Source: Rugamonas fusca
Lineage (GTDB): Bacteria; Pseudomonadota; Gammaproteobacteria; Burkholderiales; Burkholderiaceae_D
Assembly (NCBI RefSeq): GCF_014042365.1
Contig: NZ_JACEZS010000001.1
Location: 682,001 to 746,000, forward strand
Reading direction: 5' to 3'
Length of the DNA stretch: 64,000 nucleotides
Part shown: positions 18,350 through 28,679 of the stretch, piece by piece
Layout: each line of letters opens with the position of its first letter
Numbering within the stretch: position 1 is the first letter of the stretch
Notes under the pieces: generated by a model
What the model saw: only the letters and a program-made list of their open reading frames with translations
Databases searched by the model: none
What the model was told of the DNA's origin: nothing
Translations under genes and position numbers: made by a program

Positions 18350-18388
18350 GATGTATTCCTTTGCTAGTGTGATGTGTGGAACGTTCTG

Positions 18389-19168
18389 TTACAGGCCATG
18401 GGCGGCGCGCCAGCCCAGTCCTTCCGTGGTGGTGGTGCTCGGCTTGTATTCGCAGCCTATCCAGCCGTCGTAGCCGAACGCGGTCAGCTGGTCGAACAGG
18501 AAGCGGTAGTTGATTTCGCCCGTACCCGGCTCGTTGCGGCCGGGGTTGTCGGCCAGCTGCACGTGGCGGATCAGCGGCAGGTTGGCCTTGATGGTGTTCG
18601 CCAGCTCGCCCTCCATGCGCTGCATGTGGTAGATGTCGTACTGGATGAACAAGTTGTCCGACCCCGTTTCCGCAATGATGCGGGCGGCCTGGCTGGTGCG
18701 CGACAGGAAGAAGCCGGGAATATCGAAGGTGTTGATCGGCTCGATCAGCAACCGGATGCCTTCCTCCTTCAGCGCGGCGGCCGCGAACGTGAGGTTGGCT
18801 ACCACCGTGCGGTGCGCCGTCTCCTGGCTCACGCCGGGCGGGACAATGCCGACCAGGCAGTTCAGCTGCTTGACACCCAGTTGTTTGGCGTAGCTGATGG
18901 CGGTGTGCACGCCGGCCCGGAATTCGTCCACCCGGTCCGGATGGCAGGCGATGCCGCGCTCGCCGGCTTCCCAGTTACCGGCCGGGAGGTTGTGCAGTAC
19001 CAGTTCCAGCTTGTTGTCCTTCAGGCGCTGGGCCAGGTCCCTGGCCTCGTAGGCATACGGGAACAGGAATTCCACGCCTTCAAAGCCGGCCTTGGCGGCC
19101 GCTTCAAAGCGGTCCAGGAACGGGACTTCGTTAAACAACATGGTCAGGTTGGCGGCCAGTTTGGTCAT
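18389..19168 (-). CDS. hyi: Hydroxypyruvate isomerase
   Basis: A 259-residue TIM-barrel protein of the xylose-isomerase-like family. It starts MTKLAANLTMLFNEVPFLDR, typical of Hyi, and includes VEFLFPYAYEARDL, LLIEPINTFDIPGFFLSR with a metal glutamate, and IQYDIYHMQRMEGEL. It interconverts hydroxypyruvate and tartronate semialdehyde. The ATG at 19168 is preceded by GAAAGGAAGAAAA; longer frames upstream are not supported. It sits 31 bases after gcl. Confidence 0.92.
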   Translation of the reverse strand: MTKLAANLTMLFNEVPFLDRFEAAAKAGFEGVEFLFPYAYEARDLAQRLKDNKLELVLHNLPAGNWEAGERGIACHPDRVDEFRAGVHTAISYAKQLGVKQLNCLVGIVPPGVSQETAHRTVVANLTFAAAALKEEGIRLLIEPINTFDIPGFFLSRTSQAARIIAETGSDNLFIQYDIYHMQRMEGELANTIKANLPLIRHVQLADNPGRNEPGTGEINYRFLFDQLTAFGYDGWIGCEYKPSTTTTEGLGWRAAHGL

Positions 19169-19199
19169 TTTTCTTCCTTTCGTAGCGGGTCGTGGCGAT

Positions 19200-20975
<1,776 letters not shown>

Positions 20976-21062
20976 GCTGTACTCCCTTGTATGTGTAAGG
21001 ATTGACTGATGAATGGATGCTACCGGCAAAAAGCGGCGGTGATAAGAAGACAAACTCTCGCT

Positions 21063-21089
21063 TTATTCGATACTGGAAATATCGAATAA
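21063..21089. promoter_or_regulatory. Probable LysR operator between gcl and its regulator
   Basis: TTATTCGATA (21063-21072) and TATCGAATAA (21080-21089) are perfect 10-bp arms around a 7-bp spacer. The site contains the T-N11-A pattern expected of LysR-type boxes and lies in the 132-bp divergent promoter region, 18 bp before the LysR start. It is likely the autoregulatory and gcl-activating binding site. Confidence 0.7.
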
Positions 21090-21107
21090 CTGTGGAATAA
21101 TGGGGGT

Positions 21108-22013
21108 ATGGACAAACTCACCCAAATCGAAGCCTTCGTCGAAGTGGCTGAAAAGGGCAGCCTGGTGCGGGCCGCGCTGGGTCAGCACATCACGCCCGTG
21201 ATGCTGGGCCGCCGTATCGACGCGCTGGAAAAGCGCCTGGGCGTGAAGCTGATGCACCGGACCACGCGGCACCTGACGCTGACCGAACAAGGCACCTTGT
21301 ATCTCGATCATTGCCGCAAGCTGCTGGCCGACCTGGGGCATGCGGACCGCATGGTGTCCGAAGGCCGTCATCGCGCGACCGGCCACCTGACCGTGTCCGC
21401 GCCGGCCGCGTTCGGGCGCAAGCACGTGGCGCCGCACGCGGCGGGCTTTGTGCGCGCCCACCCGGACGTGCAGATTTCATTCAACCTGACGGACCGCGTG
21501 GTGGACCTGGTGCGCGATGGTTATGACGTCGGCATCCGTATTGGTGGCGTGATCGATCCCAGCTTCGTGGCAGTCAAGCTGGCCAGCAACCGGCGCGTGG
21601 TATGTGGCACGCCGGAATACTTCGAGCGCCACGGCATCCCGCGCACGCTCGACGACCTGGCCAACCACAACTGCCTGGCCTTCAACCTGCAGGGCGGCCA
21701 GCAACGGGGCTGGTATTTCCGGGACCAGGGCAAGCAGGTGACGGTACGGGCGGACGGCAACCTCAACTGCAACGACGGCGAACTGCTGCACCGCTGGGCG
21801 ACGGAAGGACTGGGCCTGGCGTGGCGCTCATCGTGGGAAATCCAGGCCCAACTGGCCTCAGGTGAACTGATCACGGTGCTCGACGACTACGCCCTGCCCC
21901 AATACGACATCATGGCCGTCTACCCGCAGCAGCGCCACCTGCCGGCCAAGGTCCGGTTCTTCATCGACATGCTCAAAGAAGTCTACGCGCGGCCAGACTA
22001 CTGGCTACGATAA
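21108..22013 (+). CDS. LysR-family regulator of the glyoxylate operon
   Basis: A 301-residue regulator starting MDKLTQIEAFVEVAEKGSLV. The helix-turn-helix covers residues 3-62 and the effector-binding domain about 90-295, including VSAPAAFGRKHVAPH and ELLHRWATEGLGLAWRSSWE. It resembles the CrgA/DmlR-like subgroup. It is divergent from gcl with a strong palindrome between them, so it probably controls gcl-hyi-glxR. The ligand, perhaps glyoxylate or a derivative, is not visible from sequence. Confidence 0.87.
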   Translation: MDKLTQIEAFVEVAEKGSLVRAALGQHITPVMLGRRIDALEKRLGVKLMHRTTRHLTLTEQGTLYLDHCRKLLADLGHADRMVSEGRHRATGHLTVSAPAAFGRKHVAPHAAGFVRAHPDVQISFNLTDRVVDLVRDGYDVGIRIGGVIDPSFVAVKLASNRRVVCGTPEYFERHGIPRTLDDLANHNCLAFNLQGGQQRGWYFRDQGKQVTVRADGNLNCNDGELLHRWATEGLGLAWRSSWEIQAQLASGELITVLDDYALPQYDIMAVYPQQRHLPAKVRFFIDMLKEVYARPDYWLR

Positions 22014-22015
22014 AA

Positions 22016-22192
22016 TCGGTGTCAGGTCTGTCATTTGGACACAAGGAGCATATCTTTGAGTTCAATCAACCGGTGCTAAGCTCGGATATGATATGCGGTG
22101 GCTCATTATCGCAACTGTCACGTACACAAAGGCCCATCATGAGAAAACTCAAAAGTGTGCCGCAACTGTCCAAATGACAGACCTGACACCGA
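22016..22192. repeat. REPIN/MITE-like element with 26-bp inverted ends
   Basis: Perfect 26-bp inverted repeats at 22016-22041 (beginning TCGGTGTCAGGTCTGTCATT) and 22167-22192 enclose 125 bp. A second, inner pair of 8-bp arms, TTTGAGTT (22055-22062) and AACTCAAA (22146-22153), lets the whole unit fold on itself. There is no open frame inside. A 13-bp-period direct repeat of CACCGAAGTT follows at 22187 and 22200. It begins two bases after the LysR stop. It looks like a non-autonomous element; no transposase is in the window. Confidence 0.75.
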
Positions 22193-22301
22193 AGTTTGTC
22201 ACCGAAGTTATCCCCCTTGCGGCGATATGCAAAGGGAAGTAGTCTCACGCATGGGTTCCGCGCTCAGGGGAACCAGTCATTCAAGAATCACGGAGACAGA
22301 T

Positions 22302-22757
22302 ATGAAAAAGATAACCGGCTCGCGCCGCACCATGCTGGCAGGCTCGCTGGCCGCCGCGGCAGGCGCCCTCGCCGGCACCGTGGCCTCGGCTGCGCCCGCC
22401 ACGGCCAAGCCGACCGCCTACAAGGCCCTGTTCCAGGTCAGCGACGACGATCCCAAGAAATGGAACCAGACCCTCAACAACATCAAGAACCTGCAGCAGG
22501 ATCTGGGCGCGGCCAACGTCACCATCGAGGTGGTCATCTTCGGCCCGGGCATCGGCATGGTGAAGATCGAGTCGGAAGTGGGCAACCGTGTCCAGGAAGC
22601 GATCGACGCCAAGGTGTCGGTGCTGGTGTGCCAGAACACCATGCGCGGCGCCCACCTGACGCCGGAGGACATGCAGGCGCGCGTCGGCTACGTGCCGGCC
22701 GGCGTCGGTGAGATCGTCCGCCGCCAGGCCGAAGGCTATGCCTATATCCGCTCCTGA
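22302..22757 (+). CDS. Exported DsrE/DsrF-like family protein
   Basis: A 151-residue protein. The N-terminus MKKITGSRRTMLAGSLAAAA has a twin-arginine and a hydrophobic stretch, so export by Tat or Sec is likely, with a cut near ASA (residues 26-28). The mature part has the DsrE-like alternating fold: YKALFQVSDDDPKKWNQTL, a central VTIEVVIFGPGIGMV and VSVLVCQNTMRG with one cysteine. A CGGAGACA ribosome site precedes the ATG. Periplasmic DsrE-like proteins are often linked to sulfur handling, but the function here is open. Its stop directly abuts the stop of the next, convergent gene. Confidence 0.8.
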   Translation: MKKITGSRRTMLAGSLAAAAGALAGTVASAAPATAKPTAYKALFQVSDDDPKKWNQTLNNIKNLQQDLGAANVTIEVVIFGPGIGMVKIESEVGNRVQEAIDAKVSVLVCQNTMRGAHLTPEDMQARVGYVPAGVGEIVRRQAEGYAYIRS

Positions 22758-23729
22758 TCACACCTCCACGACCAGCTTGCCGCAGGCCGCATTGCGCTCC
22801 ATGAGCGCGTGCGCCTCGGGTAACTGATCCAGCCCGAACACCCGCCCCAGGCGCGGACGCAAGCGCCCCGCCTCCACCATCCGCACGATCGTCTGCATCG
22901 GCACGGCGCTTAGTGGAAACCGGGGGCCGCCGAATTCGAAACTGCCGAAAAAGCTCAATTGCACGCCGCTGGGCATCTGGCTGAGCGGATTGAAGCCTTC
23001 CACCGGCGCCATTCCGCCCAGGAAGCCGGCCAGGCACACCCTGCCACCCGGACGCGCGGCCCGCATCGAATCGAGCACCGTGCTGTTCCCGACCAGGTCG
23101 AGCACGGCGTCGAATGGCTCGCCGTCCCAGGCGGAATCGGCAAGCGCACCTTCGGCTACGATCACGGATTCCACGCCCATTTCCAGCAGCGGCGCCTTGT
23201 GGGACGTTTGGCGCGTCGTCGCGCTCACGCGCGCGCCCAATTGCAGCGCCAGGTCGATGGCGGCCGCGCCCAGGCTGGAGGTGCCGCCACGCACCAGCAA
23301 GCGCTGGCCCGGCAGCAGGGCCAGGTTGCCATGCAGGCAGGTCCAGGCCACCGCATAGGATTCCGGCAGGGCCGCCAAGACCGCCCAGTCCAGCACACTG
23401 TCGATCGGAACGACATTCTCGCGACGGACTGCGACGTACTCCGCATAGCTGCCATTCGCGGTCCGCCCCATGCCGCCCATGCAGGCCATCACCGTCTGCC
23501 CCGGCGCCAGCACGCCGCTTGGATCATCCTTCACTACGCCCACGCACTCGATGCCGCTGATCGGCGCCGCATCGCCCCATTCGCCCCGCCGCATATACAA
23601 CTCCGCCCGATTCAGGCCGAACGCTCTTACTTCAATCAGCACATCGCCGGCCCCGGGAGCCGGCAGATCGACCTCACGCGGCACCAGCACTTCCGGCCCG
23701 CCATACGCTTTCCGTACCATCGCTTTCAT
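22758..23729 (-). CDS. Quinone-oxidoreductase-type (zinc-free MDR) dehydrogenase
   Basis: A 323-residue medium-chain dehydrogenase. GroES-like domain: MKAMVRKAYGGPEVLVPREV to residue about 120, with FGLNRAELYMRRGEWG, where zinc-dependent members would have a catalytic cysteine. The Rossmann part starts LLVRGGTSSLGAAAIDLALQ. The lack of zinc-ligand cysteines puts it in the NADPH:quinone oxidoreductase branch. The ATG at 23729 was chosen over an upstream in-frame one, which would add a non-family extension. Substrate unknown. A LysR gene is divergent at 23854. Confidence 0.85.
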   Translation of the reverse strand: MKAMVRKAYGGPEVLVPREVDLPAPGAGDVLIEVRAFGLNRAELYMRRGEWGDAAPISGIECVGVVKDDPSGVLAPGQTVMACMGGMGRTANGSYAEYVAVRRENVVPIDSVLDWAVLAALPESYAVAWTCLHGNLALLPGQRLLVRGGTSSLGAAAIDLALQLGARVSATTRQTSHKAPLLEMGVESVIVAEGALADSAWDGEPFDAVLDLVGNSTVLDSMRAARPGGRVCLAGFLGGMAPVEGFNPLSQMPSGVQLSFFGSFEFGGPRFPLSAVPMQTIVRMVEAGRLRPRLGRVFGLDQLPEAHALMERNAACGKLVVEV

Positions 23730-23801
23730 TGCATTGACTCCTGTAGTGGTTGAACAAGGCATCAGCTTATAGCGAGAAAGTTGAAATAAAAATCACGAAT
23801 A

Positions 23802-23820
23802 GTCGACAATCATTGTAGAC
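23802..23820. promoter_or_regulatory. Probable LysR operator
   Basis: GTCGACAAT C ATTGTAGAC is a 19-bp palindrome with one mismatch pair, located between the divergent dehydrogenase (start 23729) and LysR (start 23854) genes. It fits a LysR-type box and marks the likely target of the adjacent regulator. Confidence 0.6.
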
Positions 23821-23853
23821 TTCTCCTAATTTGCATTCTTGCTGCCCCAACGC

Positions 23854-24732
23854 ATGTCCGAACCCACCCTCCTGCAACTGCAATGCTTCGTCGCACTGGC
23901 TGAACAGGGCAGCTTTGCGGCCGCCGCCGAACGCCTGCACCGCACCCACCCCACCGTCCACGCGGCCGTGAAGGCGCTGGAGCAGCAGTTGGGACTGGTG
24001 CTGCTGGATCGCGGCGGCTACCGCGTAGCGCTGACGGCCGAAGGCGCGAGCTTCCTTCCCCGCGCCCAGCTGTTCCTGCGCGAGTACGGCGAGCTGCGGC
24101 GCGGTGCGCTTCAACTGGCCAATGGCGAAGAACCTGAGCTGCGCATCGTCGTCGGCGACCTGTGCCCGCTGCCCGCCACCATGGCGTCGCTGGCGCCATT
24201 CTTCGCGCAGCGCCCCGGCACCCGACTGACGCTGTTTGCGGAGGCCATCAGCGGGCCATGGGAACGGCTCGCACGCGGCGAGTGCGACCTGATCTTGCAT
24301 CACCGGAACGCGCCGTCGCCCCGCTACGAATCGCTGCCGCTGTACACGGTCACGCTGGTGCCCGTGGCGGCGCCGGCGTTTCTCCGCCGCTTGGGCACCC
24401 AACCGTTGGGGCCACAGCAGCTGCGGGGACAGATGCAATGTGTGATCCGCGACTCCAGCTCCCGCCCGGAAGAGGCGAACTACCACCTGCTCGACGGCGC
24501 ACACACCTGCAGCGTGCCAGACCAGGCGATGAAGCGCGAGCTGATCGTACAGGGCATGGCCTGGGGCCACCTGCCGCTGCATCTGGTGAGCGACGACCTC
24601 GCGGCCGGCCGCCTGCGCTCGCTGGAAAGCGAACAGTTGCCCGCCACCTCGCTGGAACACTACGCCACGCGCCGGCGCGACACGGCACATGGCCCCGTGG
24701 CGCGCGCCTTGTGGGAACACCTCAACACTTAA
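23854..24732 (+). CDS. LysR-family regulator of the adjacent dehydrogenase
   Basis: A 292-residue regulator: MSEPTLLQLQCFVALAEQGS opens the helix-turn-helix, which runs to residue 60, and the effector domain follows. I use the ATG at 23854; an in-frame TTG at 23839 is possible but less likely. It is divergent from the quinone-oxidoreductase-type gene with a palindrome in between, so control of that gene is the simplest reading. The inducer is unknown. Confidence 0.85.
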   Translation: MSEPTLLQLQCFVALAEQGSFAAAAERLHRTHPTVHAAVKALEQQLGLVLLDRGGYRVALTAEGASFLPRAQLFLREYGELRRGALQLANGEEPELRIVVGDLCPLPATMASLAPFFAQRPGTRLTLFAEAISGPWERLARGECDLILHHRNAPSPRYESLPLYTVTLVPVAAPAFLRRLGTQPLGPQQLRGQMQCVIRDSSSRPEEANYHLLDGAHTCSVPDQAMKRELIVQGMAWGHLPLHLVSDDLAAGRLRSLESEQLPATSLEHYATRRRDTAHGPVARALWEHLNT

Positions 24733-24870
24733 CCGAGGCTTAATCACCGCCCGCAGAACACCAGCAGAACGCCGCGCAGGCTCGTGTGCGGTTACAATGC
24801 CGCCTCCTTCGCATCAAGTACAGGTCCGCAAGGGTGCGCCACGCCACGCGCGCGGGCCGATAGAATCGAC

Positions 24871-25620
24871 ATGAAATCACTCCCTCTCACCGCACTGGCG
24901 CTGGCACTGGCCATCGTCCACGGCGGCGCCCTGGCCCGTACCGCTCCCGAACGCACATGGAATACCTCTGCCGAATTGGGCGCCATCGCCACCTCCGGCA
25001 ACACCGTCGGCGCCTCCATCACCGGCAAGATCGACGCCAAACAGGAACTGCAAGACTGGAGCAACGAATACATCGCCAGCGGTTATTTCAAGGAGGACGA
25101 AAACCGCAACGCCGCCGGCCAGACCGTGCGCGAGCGCTCGGCGGAACGCTATTCGCTGTCGGCCAAGGCGGCTTACAAACTGCTGGAAGAAGGCGAAAAG
25201 ATGTTCGTGCTCGGCTCCCACGTGGGCGACCGCTTCGGCGCCTACAGCAGCTTCTCCACTTTCGGCGTCGGTCACGGCTCGCGCTGGTACACGGACGAAG
25301 ACAAGACGGTGGACGTGGAAATCGGTCCCGGCTACTTCAGCGGCCGGCGCGCCGGCGGCGACGTGGAAAAGGGCTTCACCATCCGTGGCGCGGCCGCGCT
25401 CAAATGGCAGGTCAGCGACGCCGCCGTCTTCACCCAGAACCTGAGCGTGGAACGGGGCACCTCCAACGTGCACTCGCTGGCCGAGTCGGCGCTGCGCACC
25501 AAGATCAACAGCACCATGCAGATGAAGGCCGCCTTCAGCGTGCGCAACGATACCGACGTCCCGGCCGACAAGAAAAACACCGATACGCAGACCTCGGTCA
25601 CGCTGGTCTATTCGTTCTGA
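24871..25620 (+). CDS. DUF481-family outer-membrane protein (YdiY-like)
   Basis: A 249-residue exported protein. A signal peptide (MKSLPLTALALALAIVHGGA, cut near ALA) is followed by the DUF481 beta-barrel: NTSAELGAIATSGNTVGASI near the start, many alternating strands, and a C-terminal TSVTLVYSF ending in phenylalanine, the usual signal for outer-membrane insertion. Family members are putative salt-induced outer-membrane proteins of unknown function. I start at the ATG at 24871; the upstream in-frame extension has no signal peptide. Confidence 0.85.
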   Translation: MKSLPLTALALALAIVHGGALARTAPERTWNTSAELGAIATSGNTVGASITGKIDAKQELQDWSNEYIASGYFKEDENRNAAGQTVRERSAERYSLSAKAAYKLLEEGEKMFVLGSHVGDRFGAYSSFSTFGVGHGSRWYTDEDKTVDVEIGPGYFSGRRAGGDVEKGFTIRGAAALKWQVSDAAVFTQNLSVERGTSNVHSLAESALRTKINSTMQMKAAFSVRNDTDVPADKKNTDTQTSVTLVYSF

Positions 25621-25689
25621 GACCCGCCATCCCCGCTTATCGTCGCATTATTTGCTATCATTCCGCACCCAACTATTCCGGACACCCCC

Positions 25690-26901
25690 ATGAGCACTCC
25701 ACGCATTTTCGGCACCCCACTCTCCCCCTCGGCCACCAAGGTCATGCTGCTCGGCTCCGGCGAGTTGGGCAAGGAAGTGATCATCGCGCTGCAACGCCTG
25801 GGCGTGGAAGTGATCGCCGTGGACCGCTACCCGAACGCGCCGGGCCACCAGGTGGCGCACCGCGCCCACGTGATCAACATGGCCGATGGCGCGGCGCTTG
25901 CCGCCCTGATCGAACAGGAACAGCCGGACCTGATCGTGCCTGAAATCGAAGCCATCGCCACCGACACGCTGGCCGCGCTGGAACAAGCCGGCAAGATCAC
26001 CTGCATCCCCACGGCGCGCGCGGCCCAGCTGACCATGAACCGCGAGGGCATCCGCTGCCTGGCCGCCGAGACGCTGGGCCTGGCCACCTCGCCGTACCGC
26101 TTCGCCAGCAGCCTGGCCGAGCTGGAGGCGGCCTGCGGCCAGATCGGCTTCCCGTGCGTGATCAAGCCCGTCATGTCCTCCTCCGGCAAGGGCCAGTCCA
26201 AGATCGACAGCGCGGCCGAAGTGAAGGCGGCCTGGGACTATGCCGCCGCCGGCAGCCGGGTCGACGCCGGCCGCGTGATCGTGGAAGGCTTCATCGACTT
26301 CGACTACGAAATCACGCTGCTGACGGTGCGCTCGCTGGGCGCCGACGGCCAGATCGAAACCAGCTTCTGCGAACCGATCGGCCACCTGCAGGTGCATGGC
26401 GACTACGTGGAATCGTGGCAGCCCTGCCGCATGAATCCCGTGGCGCTGGAACGCGCGCGCGACATCGCCCGCAAGGTCACGTCCAACCTGGGCGGCATGG
26501 GCGTGTTCGGCGTGGAGCTGTTCGTCAAGGACGACATGGTGTGGTTCTCGGAAGTGAGCCCCCGTCCGCACGACACGGGCATGGTGACCATGGCCAGCCA
26601 GGTGCAAAGCGAATTCGAACTGCACGCCAAGGCCATCCTCGGCCTGCCCGTCAACGTGGCGCTGCGCGCGCCGGGCGCCTCGGCCGTGATCTACGGCCAG
26701 CACGAGGCGAAGGCGATCGCGTTTGAGGGCGTGGCCGACGCGCTACGTGTACCGGGCAGCGATATCCGCCTGTTCGGCAAGCCCGAGTCGTTCGCGCGCC
26801 GCCGCATGGGCGTGGCACTGGCCACGGCGGACGACGTGGAGACGGCCCGTGTACGCGCCAGGGAAGCGGCGTCGCGCGTCAAGCCCGTGCTGTCGAAGTA
26901 A
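25690..26901 (+). CDS. purT: Formate-dependent phosphoribosylglycinamide formyltransferase
   Basis: A 403-residue ATP-grasp enzyme that uses formate and ATP to formylate GAR in purine synthesis, the folate-independent alternative to Pur[21 protein letters not shown] opens the pre-ATP-grasp domain; [15 protein letters not shown], the lysine-bearing [14 protein letters not shown] and the metal ligands in [17 protein letters not shown] are present. Length is as in E. coli PurT. It is a single gene with a 69-bp gap before it. Confidence 0.96.
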   Translation: MSTPRIFGTPLSPSATKVMLLGSGELGKEVIIALQRLGVEVIAVDRYPNAPGHQVAHRAHVINMADGAALAALIEQEQPDLIVPEIEAIATDTLAALEQAGKITCIPTARAAQLTMNREGIRCLAAETLGLATSPYRFASSLAELEAACGQIGFPCVIKPVMSSSGKGQSKIDSAAEVKAAWDYAAAGSRVDAGRVIVEGFIDFDYEITLLTVRSLGADGQIETSFCEPIGHLQVHGDYVESWQPCRMNPVALERARDIARKVTSNLGGMGVFGVELFVKDDMVWFSEVSPRPHDTGMVTMASQVQSEFELHAKAILGLPVNVALRAPGASAVIYGQHEAKAIAFEGVADALRVPGSDIRLFGKPESFARRRMGVALATADDVETARVRAREAASRVKPVLSK

Positions 26902-27054
26902 GGGCCTGCGGGACGGACGGTCGCCCCTCCCTGGAGGCGGCGGCTTTTATCTTGGCACTTGCCATTTGCGTCAAATCGGCCAATACTGCCTGAGCTTGCA
27001 TAGTAAACAAGACTGCAGTTTTGCTATTCCATCTGATCGCAAAGGAGGCTAGCC

Positions 27055-27501
27055 ATGCCCGTCTGTCCCGTTGATCTTTGGCGCGCGCTGCACAGCGACG
27101 ACTTTCCCGAAGGGGCCACCTTCCCCGACGGCAGTGCCCGTCCTGGCATCCTGTATCCGCTGTTCGAACAAAAAATCCTGCCCAAGCCGGGCGGCGGCAC
27201 CCGCGTCCGCGAGCCTGACGTGACGGTGCGCGACGGCATGGTGCAAACAGGCGGCGGCACCTCGCTGTTCGACCGCAGCCACTGCTTCAAGGGCAAGAGC
27301 TGGCGCTACTTCAGCATCCCGAAAGACACTGAGGTCGATCCCAACCTCAAGATCATCTCCACTGGCTACAATGACTTCTTCGCGGCCGAGCATTACCAGA
27401 TCGAGGTGCAAAAGCCGATGTTCGTGGCCGCGCTCAAAGGCGCGCTGGACAACCTGGCCCGGGCCGCCATCGCCAAGGCCGTGGCAAACGCACACAAGTA
27501 A
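27055..27501 (+). CDS. tse2: Tse2-like ADP-ribosyltransferase toxin (putative T6SS effector)
   Basis: A 148-residue protein with no signal peptide. From residue 60 it matches the pattern I know from Pseudomonas aeruginosa Tse2 (158 residues): DGMVQTGGGTSLFDR, then IPKDTEVDPNLKIISTGYND, HYQIEVQKPMF and GALDNLARAAI, all in the same order and spacing. Near the N-terminus VDLWRAL matches the LYRA strand. Tse2 is a cytoplasm-acting toxin with an ADP-ribosyltransferase-like fold. A strong AAAGGAGG site precedes the ATG. The following small gene matches its immunity partner, which strengthens the call. No secretion genes are in the window. The match is from memory, not a search. Confidence 0.82.
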   Translation: MPVCPVDLWRALHSDDFPEGATFPDGSARPGILYPLFEQKILPKPGGGTRVREPDVTVRDGMVQTGGGTSLFDRSHCFKGKSWRYFSIPKDTEVDPNLKIISTGYNDFFAAEHYQIEVQKPMFVAALKGALDNLARAAIAKAVANAHK

Positions 27502-27533
27502 GTTAAGCAAAATTCGCCAGTCAGGAGAGCACC

Positions 27534-27755
27534 ATGAGTATCAGCGACCAAACCGTCATCATGGCCATCCGCGCCATCGCCGCCAAGACCAGGGAACTGG
27601 AAACGCAGATCAACGCGGGCGACGAGGATGACGTGTCGTACCTGGAGGAGGAATTGCTGGCCTACTCCAGGGCCCAGATGGACCTCAAGCGCCATTACAT
27701 CGACGTGCAGCGGTTAAGCGATAACCTGCCACCGTACGACCGCCTGCTTGGCTAG
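27534..27755 (+). CDS. tsi2: Tsi2-like immunity protein / antitoxin
   Basis: A 73-residue acidic, helical protein, close to the 77 residues of P. aeruginosa Tsi2. The shared pattern is a start with QTVIMAIRAIAAKTRELETQ, an acidic middle (AGDEDDVSYLEEELLAY) and the ending NLPPYDRLLG. Tsi2 binds and blocks Tse2 directly. The acidic helices fit such a role. It starts 33 bases after the toxin gene with a CAGGAGAG site, so the two form one operon. It converges with the LytTR regulator gene, 12 bp away. Confidence 0.82.
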   Translation: MSISDQTVIMAIRAIAAKTRELETQINAGDEDDVSYLEEELLAYSRAQMDLKRHYIDVQRLSDNLPPYDRLLG

Positions 27756-27767
27756 CCCACGCGGCCG

Positions 27768-28679
27768 TTACATCTGCCGGAACAAGTCCACGTAGTTACG
27801 GCTGACCACCAGCTGTTCCGGCCGGCCTTTCAGCTGCACCATGAGCCGGCCGCGAAAATCCTGGCGCGTGCCGGCCACATGGCGCGCGGCCACGATCACG
27901 CTGCGGTGGATCTGCCAGAACTGCTGTTCGTCGAGCTGTTCGCGCAGCTTGCTCAGCGGGGTGCGGATCAGGCTTTCGCCCTCGGCCAGGAACACGCTCG
28001 TGTATTTGTCGTTGCTCTGGAAGTAGATCACGTCCTCGATCGGGATCAGGCGCGTCTCGTCGCCATGCGCGGCCCGTATCCATTGCAGGCTGGCCGCCGT
28101 TGCTGTTGCTGGCACGGGTGCTGGCGCGGCCGGCACGCCCCCCGGCACGCCCAGGTGCCCGGCCAACTGCTGCAACAACGCCTGCAAGGCCGCGGCCGAG
28201 GCGTCGCCAGAGACGGGCGCCACCGCCGGCGCGCCGGCCCCGCCCAGCCCTGGCTGTGCCTGCAGCGCGGCCTTCAGCTTCGCCACCGTCCTGCCCAGCC
28301 GCTCCTGGCTGACCGGCTTGAGCAGATAATCCACCGCCGCGTGTTCAAACGCAGCCACCGCATACTGGTCATAGGCCGTCACGAACACGATGCGCGGCGG
28401 CCGTTCGCCACTGGCCAGCCGGGCCGCCACGTCCAGCCCCGTCATGCCCGGCATGCGGATATCGAGAAACACCACATCGGGCGCTTGCTCGTCGATCAAG
28501 CGCAAGGCATCGAGGCCGTTGGCGGCTTTGGCCACGATGCGCAGTTCCGGCCAGGCGCTGGCCAGCTGGGTTTGCAAATGGTCGCGCAGGTGCGCTTCGT
28601 CGTCGGCGATTATGGCGCGGGGGTGGATGATGGCAGGCTCCCGTTCAATGGCAGCAGCAGACGCACGGTCATGCCGCAA
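27768..28679 (-). CDS. LytTR-family response regulator
   Basis: About 300 residues. The receiver domain starts at AIIADDEAHLRDHLQ, with the phosphorylation site VVFLDIRMPGMTGLD and the lysine in DYLLKPVSQ. A proline/alanine-rich linker leads to the LytTR DNA-binding domain (LIPIEDVIYFQSNDKYTSVF, FWQIHRSVIV, RNYVDLFRQM). There is no ATG or GTG before the receiver: the start is either the TTG at 28679 used here or an ATT/ATC codon near 28649-28631, inside the kinase gene's last codons. It overlaps the kinase gene at 28610, so the two are translationally linked. Confidence 0.85.
   Translation of the reverse strand: MRHDRASAAAIEREPAIIHPRAIIADDEAHLRDHLQTQLASAWPELRIVAKAANGLDALRLIDEQAPDVVFLDIRMPGMTGLDVAARLASGERPPRIVFVTAYDQYAVAAFEHAAVDYLLKPVSQERLGRTVAKLKAALQAQPGLGGAGAPAVAPVSGDASAAALQALLQQLAGHLGVPGGVPAAPAPVPATATAASLQWIRAAHGDETRLIPIEDVIYFQSNDKYTSVFLAEGESLIRTPLSKLREQLDEQQFWQIHRSVIVAARHVAGTRQDFRGRLMVQLKGRPEQLVVSRNYVDLFRQM

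Noticed and set aside
22254..22274. GGTTCC/GGAACC short inverted repeat before the DsrE-like gene
   Set aside because: Six-base arms only; no evidence for an operator.
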